A stretch of DNA of 64,000 nt from Toxoplasma gondii ME49 (taxonomy: Eukaryota; Apicomplexa; Conoidasida; Eucoccidiorida; Sarcocystidae): contig NC_031480.1 in the NCBI RefSeq assembly GCF_000006565.2, positions 6,844,605 through 6,908,604 on the forward strand. Direction: 5' to 3'. The position numbers were made by a program, and so were the translations under genes. Each line of letters opens with the position of its first letter. Positions within the stretch are counted from its first letter, which is position 1. This document shows, piece after piece, positions 58,625 to 64,000 of the stretch. The notes beneath the pieces are model-generated. The model ran no database searches and was not told the origin of the DNA. It saw only the letters and a list, made by a program, of their open reading frames with translations.

Positions 58625-61269
58625 AGAAGCTGGAGTGTTATACTTTGTGGTGTACTTTTGCCCTTAGAATCAGAAGGTACGTCTTTCGCATGGTTCTGCT
58701 GGCGGTTGGCACATCTCCTGTGCATTCAGTTGTTGCAGGTTCCATGATGATTCATTCTCACCCCCCATGCATCGACTGCAGCGACACATCGGGTCAGAAA
58801 TCCGTACACAAGGAGTGCAGAAGACTCTCCGTTGGTGATGTAAGATGCCGGCATCTGCTTTATCCAGACGAATATTACCTCAAGTTCCTCGTTCCACAAA
58901 TCAGTGAACAAGTTGATCATAACCAGGCTGAGCGCTCCCTAATTTTGTTATCGGGCTGTCTATCTCGTGCTCTCCGCAGGTGGTTTTTGGAATGGCGGCC
59001 CTTCTCGCCATTGGATTGGTCGTAAGCATTATTGCTGGCTACATGACTTTCCCTTCAGTCTTAGTTTGTTAGCATGGCATCTCTTAGAAACATAGGTTTT
59101 ATCTACTCGTCAGTTGCTTCAGCAGTGTTGCAAAAACACGCCGTGGTTGGCTTGTCTCTGTTTTATCCCTTACTGCGTCCCAGCTCGTACGTTACCTACG
59201 GAACAGAATAACTCAATTTGCATAGCTGTGCGATCACGGTTGAGGTTATCCATCAGGCGAAGATTCTGCGCGCTTGATCTCCGGCGCGAACCCGTCCTCA
59301 CAAGGACTACTATCTGATTCACACTTCAGACGAGTCCTCTTGGAATGTTTTGCTTCAGTTCGTTAGCAGAGTAAGCGTTAACACCTTTTGCTACGCGTAT
59401 TTTTACCTCAGTGTTTGGAAGGGCTTGACGGAAAAGGAACCTTCAACGAGTAGCCATTTGGGCTAACGAAGCAAACACTGAGGTTCCCGGCCCGAACCCT
59501 GCTGCGTCTGCAACGTGAGCGGCAGCCACCGATTCAAATTACTGAGCACGGCGTGTGGGAGGAAAGCGTCGAGCAGCTGGCGGGCCCCGCTTGGTCGGAC
59601 GCCGTTCCATGACCAGCGGGACCATCTCAGCCAGTGCCATACTATTGAGTGCATAGGAAACCGCACTGCACTAATGTTTGCACTAATGTTTCGAGTGAAG
59701 ATAGGGAATACACACTTCGCTTCGCGTTCAAATAACATGCTGTTAACAGTCCCTAACAAAACTAGAGCTAGTTCGAAGGGCGGGAAGTGATTTCAAGAGC
59801 CCCATGGGGGGACGGGATCCGAGGCTGCATTCTCATGTTGTTGACAGCGCTCAAACAGCGTTGGCCTAAAACGTTTCTCAAGGAAGTACGACTCCGTTTG
59901 TTCTCGAAAGCGGTTTTACTTCTATTGACTGCGGGGATTTCAGGCTTAGGCGGCGGCACTCAGTGTGTGGCGTTCTGGCTTTGCTTCTGAGAGGTGTCGT
60001 TCGCCGAGTGTACTGGTGTACTTAAGTGTGCCTACTCGATGATGGCGGTGCTGTGCGCGTCTGCCGACAGAAAAACACGGCGTTGTAGCGGGGACGGGGT
60101 AACACCACTGTACATCATAACTGTTACGTGTTTACCGTTTGTAGATTCACTTTAGATGGGACGCGTACAACTGGTATTCTGGTACTTCCCTGCCGTCTGA
60201 TTACGGCCCTATTCCGGAACACTAGCACTGAGGGTTCCGTTCCAGTAGGCCGGCATTACTTTCACAGACACCTCCAGAAAAGACTCGTTTCAGGTGCCCC
60301 CTTCAGGCTGCGTCTCCGCTTGGCTATGCGACAGCCAATTTTACGTTACATATCAACCGTGCAGATCTATGGTTTCATTGTGGGGAAAATTGCCTGCACT
60401 AGCTTGGTTGTTCGCACACGTGGAAACCGTTCCTGATTCTCAAAGTTCCATAAGCGGCGACAAGGTATCGAGAAACATTTAGAAGGCCTTTGTGGTCGTT
60501 AATATCAAATGCATCAATCGGAGTGGCCGGTGACTCTACGTCTTCACTGAACTCTGCTGCGGAAGTGGGTAGTTGCACACCGTGGGTTCATTAACCATTG
60601 CTATCGGTCTCGAGCCGGCATTAAAAGGCGGTGACAGCTTTGTGAACACACAAGGCAGATTGAATGCAGGCTTGTAACATCATGGATGGTTGCTTAAGCT
60701 ACGCAAAGCGTGGTGCCATCACGTGAGCGGTGCCGTTGTTCTTAAGTGTTTCCTCACACATGCAGTGAGTGTCCATATCCTGGTTATGGAGATGTGCAGC
60801 ATCTCGTTACTTAATATGGTCATGGGGTTAGGTGTGCAAGGGTATATGTCACTCTACCTGGGGATCCGCTGGTTCAGGGGTCCGGCACATCTACGCGGGT
60901 ATCCAGAAATGGTGGTCAATGTGACTTCGGGGGCCGAAAAAAAACTGCAGGGCAGAAACACTACGCCCCGTACTGTAGCGTTTTCCTGGCCTCCGGTAGT
61001 GATTCTTTGTTCCACCACGCTACCGACGGACATTAATGTATTCGATTATCAAGCTTGAGCCCTACATGCAGACACAGCCGAATGCGCGTATTCATACACT
61101 CATTCCCGCAGCATCGTCTCGTGTCCAGGGGTACCAGATGCACACCGTATTTCCATATGGTGCCGAGACGCCACCACACCGAACGCTGCTCTTGATACCG
61201 GGTCCACGAATAAATTATGCGTTGCCGCGAAACGATGGAATCCTCAACCAGAAAAAACAACACAGCCAT
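58625..61269. other. Unresolved stretch next to the satellite array
   Basis: Several open frames exist on both strands (for example minus 59959-59768, plus 60128-60436, plus 60690-61058), some with good-looking splice sites. None joins to another with consistent phase or shows a domain. A hydrophobic segment, VVFGMAALLAIGLVVSIIAG, is encoded on the plus strand at about 58980-59040 after a CCGCAG acceptor and could be a transmembrane exon. Confidence 0.3.
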
Positions 61270-64000
61270 ACGTTGCCCCTAATGCCGGCGACGCGCGCGT
61301 GATCGCGGAGACGCGACACGCTTCGGGTGGAGGGTTTGGACGACGATGAAGAGGGTCGTGTGGCAGACGAGGTGGAACAGGCATTTGCTATTAACTTTAG
61401 GGGATCCGACGCGGTGTGCCGTTGTGTGTTCAGGAGCCAATGGTGAGTTTCAATCCGTGGTTGTATTGTCCACTGTTGGTCTTCGTCGTCACACAAAACA
61501 GCTGCGCGGACGGAGGCAGGGCTGTGGTGACACTGACGAGTCCGCCGGGAGTGAAGGTGGGAACGGGTAGTCGGGCGGCGTGGAGCAACGGTCAGGAGGA
61601 TAAGGAACCTAGGTCGTGTTGGCGCTTCACGTGGCTACACAGGGTGTTGGTGTATGTGGCGGGGCATGACGAGCGACTACCAAGTGTCGTCCCTTTGCGG
61701 TTGTGCTGGCCGTGAGAGTTGGGGGGGGGGGATTAGGTGGAGATTGGTTGTCTGAGCTGGGATGGCACCGGCGTTGGAGGAAGCCACTCAGTGACTGGAG
61801 GCAAGCTGGAAACCGTTTGTTGGGGTTGGTTGTATGGGACATGCGTCTTGTGGGAGGTTGTTCGTGGAGCAGGGCAGGAGGTGGCTGGAGGCAGTGGCGG
61901 AGAGGGAAGTGTTGTATAGTAATAGAAGGAGAGGATTTCGTGGACTCGCGGAATAGGCGCGCGTGATTGCGGTGACACGACGCGCTTCGGGTGGAGGGTT
62001 CGGACGACGATGAAAAGGGCCGTGTGGCAGACGAGGTGGAACAGACATTTGCTATTAACTTTAGGGGATCCGACGCGGTGTGCCGTTGTGTGTTCAGGAG
62101 CCAATGGTGAGTTTCAATTCGTGGTTGTATTGTCCACTGTTGGTCTTCGTTGTCACACAAAACAGCTGCGCGGACGGAGGCAGGGCTGTGGTGACACTGA
62201 CGAGTCCGCCGGGAGTGAAGGTGGGAACGGGTAGTCGGGCGGCGTGGAGCAACGGTCAGGAGGATAAGGAACCTAGGTCGTGTTGGCGCTTCACGTGGCT
62301 ACACAGGGTGTTGGTGTATGTGGCGGGGCATGACGAGCGACTACCAAGTGTCGTCCCTTTGCGGTTGTGCTGGCCGTGAGAGTTGGGGGGGGGGGATTAG
62401 GTGGAGATTGGTTGTCTGAGCTGGGATGGCACCGGCGTTGGAGGAAGCCACTCAGTGACTGGAGGCAAGCTGGAAACCGTTTGTTGGGGTTGGTTGTATG
62501 GGACATGCGTCTTGTGGGAGGTTGTTCGTGGAGCAGGGCAGGAGGTGGCTGGAGGCAGTGGCGGAGAGGGAAGTGTTGTATAGTAATTGAAGGAGAGGAT
62601 TTCGTGGACTCGCGGAATAGGCGCGCGTGATTGCGGTGACGCGACGCGCTTCTGTTGTCAGTCACGTAGGACTGTGTGGGTTTGTCGGTGTTGGGCGCAG
62701 GCTGTGACAGTAAGGATCAATTCGTGTTTCGTGTCTCCAGGTTGTCGACACTTGCGCAGAGTGGGCGGAGGTGAGAGGTGTGAAATGCGGTGTGTGGTTT
62801 CTCGTTTTGCGTGTTGATTTGAGGATGGGGCCGGGGGTTGGTTGTGCGTGAGCGACACTCGATTCGAGGTCAGACTGTCGATGTGAGGGAACATTTGAGT
62901 GGCACGGATAGCGTAGCAGTGCACGCGCTGGGAGCAGGACGACGAGGCGAGGGCAGAGGAGGTGGATTGGCTGGCGAGTGTCGGAATGTGTATGAGAGAG
63001 AGTTGCCGTTCTCATATGCGATAGGCGGAAGAGGAGGGAAGCGAGAGAGAGAGTGTGTGTGTGAGTCTGTGTGGGTGTGTGTGTGTGTGAGTCTGTGTGT
63101 GTGTGTTGGGGGGGGGGCGGGTTCGTAGCGGCGGTGTTCGCCAGAACGGTGAACAGGGTTCGTTGCCAGGCAATCCGTGTGATGCCGACGAGGCGCGCGT
63201 GATCGCGGAGACGCGACACGCTTCGGGTGGAGGGTTCGGACGACGATGAAGAGGGTCGTGTGGCAGACGAGGTGGAACAGGCATTTGCTATTAACTTTAG
63301 GGGATCCGACGCGGTGTGCCGTTGTGTGTTCAGGAGCCAATGGTGAGTTTCAATCCGTGGTTGTATTGTCCACTGTTGGTCTTCGTCGTCACACAAAACA
63401 GCTGCGCGGACGGAGGCAGGGCTGTGGTGACACTGACGAGTCCGCCGGGAGTGAAGGTGGGAACGGGTAGTCGGGCGGCGTGGAGCAACGGTCAGGAGGA
63501 TAAGGAACCTAGGTCGTGTTGGCGCTTCACGTGGCTACACAGGGTGTTGGTGTATGTGGCGGGGCATGACGAGCGACTACCAAGTGTCGTCCCTTTGCGG
63601 TTGTGCTGGCCGTGAGAGTTGGGGGGGGGGATTAGGTGGAGATTGGTTGTCTGAGCTGGGATGGCACCGGCGTTGGAGGAAGCCACTCAGTGACTGGAGG
63701 CAAGCTGGAAACCGTTTGTTGGGGTTGGTTGTATGGGACATGCGTCTTGTGGGAGGTTGTTCGTGGAGCAGGGCAGGAGGTGGCTGGAGGCAGTGGCGGA
63801 GAGGGAAGTGTTGTATAGTAATTGAAGGAGAGGATTTCGTGGACTCGCGGAATAGGCGCGCGTGACTGCGGTGACGCGACGCGCTTCTGTTGTCAGTCAC
63901 GTAGGACAGTGTGGGTTTGTCGGTGTTGGGCGCAGGCTGTGACAGTAAGGATCAATTCGTGTTTCGTGTCTCCAGGTTGTCGACACTTTGCGCAGAGTGG
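61270..64000 (+). repeat. Higher-order satellite array, A (664 bp) and B (572 bp) units
   Basis: Unit order is A (about 61292-61955), A (61956-62619), B (62620-63191), A (63192-63854), B (63855 to the window end, incomplete). The landmark GGGATCCGAC recurs at 61401, 62065 and 63301, a spacing of 664 and then 1236 (664 + 572). The A copies look about 98 percent identical, differing by single bases and one base in a G-run of 9-10. A and B units share the start GGCGCGCGTGA..GCGG.GACGCGAC and then diverge. Repeated open frames inside A units (MPLCVQEPMVSF..., MEIGCLSWDGTG...) recur only because the DNA repeats. The size resembles satellite families known from Toxoplasma, but I cannot confirm identity. 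Confidence 0.95.
63040..63121 (+). repeat. GA/GT microsatellite and G-run in the B satellite unit
   Basis: A (GA)n stretch passes into (GT)n with interspersed GAGTCTGTGTG, and ends in a run of eight or nine G. It lies inside the first B unit. The equivalent part of the second B unit is beyond the window end. Confidence 0.85.

Noticed and set aside
60128..60436. RFTLDG-like string resembling the gamete fusogen HAP2 family
   Set aside because: Only six residues match. The rest of the frame shows no HAP2 Cys pattern, and the only candidate membrane segment lies upstream rather than downstream of it.
61288..63900. Recurring open frames in the satellite (MPLCVQEPMVSF..., MEIGCLSWDGTG..., and minus-strand His/Pro-rich frames)
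   Set aside because: They repeat because the DNA repeats; both strands are equally open and the composition is GC-driven.
1..64000. CRISPR arrays, insertion sequences, tRNA or rRNA genes, prophage
   Set aside because: No array of short regular repeats with spacers, no transposase frames, no tRNA cloverleaf or rRNA signature that I could recognise, and the gene structure is eukaryotic.

Overview
The window looks like nuclear DNA of a coccidian apicomplexan of the Toxoplasma/Neospora/Hammondia group. The reasons are: intron-rich genes with short exons and GTAAGT-like donors, introns of a few hundred bases, moderate GC, large intergenic spaces, a KDEL receptor and a PP2C phosphatase of apicomplexan style, and above all a cluster of four LEA-like genes. 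The cluster resembles the oocyst LEA cluster described in Toxoplasma gondii. The species is inferred, not proven. Nothing points to a bacterial or viral origin. Exon boundaries were worked out by hand from splice sites and reading-phase arithmetic, so single-base errors are possible.

Layout. 2.08-6.07 kb (-): an eight-exon PP2C-type phosphatase whose exon phases all agree. 7.15-7.82 kb (-): first exon of a secreted, Lys/Glu-rich protein. 7.9-14.2 kb: no gene I can resolve. 14.25-14.92 kb (+): single-exon KDEL receptor (ERD2). 18.23-26.89 kb (+): an eleven-exon mitochondrial-carrier-fold protein with three repeats, degenerate carrier signatures and a large disordered insertion; its first intron carries a TATC/TATA microsatellite. 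29.46-38.22 kb (-): a large many-exon protein that reads like a helical scaffold, with a weak resemblance to Nup155/Nup170. 39.09-46.93 kb: the LEA-like cluster, with genes at 39.1 (+), 41.3 (-), 42.2 (+) and 46.9 kb (-), plus an unrelated membrane-protein ORF at 44.9 kb. 49.0-56.8 kb (-): a multi-exon leucine-rich-repeat gene, resolved at its 3' end and at one probable upstream exon. 57.5-61.2 kb: exon-like fragments, several Cys-rich, that I could not assemble. 61.3-64.0 kb: a higher-order satellite array of 664-bp (A) and 572-bp (B) units in the order A-A-B-A-B, running off the end.

The most interesting system is the LEA-like cluster. Its members seem destined for different compartments: two without a targeting signal, one with a mitochondrial-like N-terminus, and one with a signal peptide. 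The secreted one carries eleven Trp-Trp pairs at a 22/25/29-residue spacing. The divergent promoter between two members contains a 110-bp sequence repeated three times, almost identically. A short motif, CTGTAT(C/T)(A/G)(A/T)C, lies upstream of all four genes in the sense orientation. Together these suggest a co-regulated, multi-compartment desiccation-protection system for the environmental (oocyst/sporozoite) stage.
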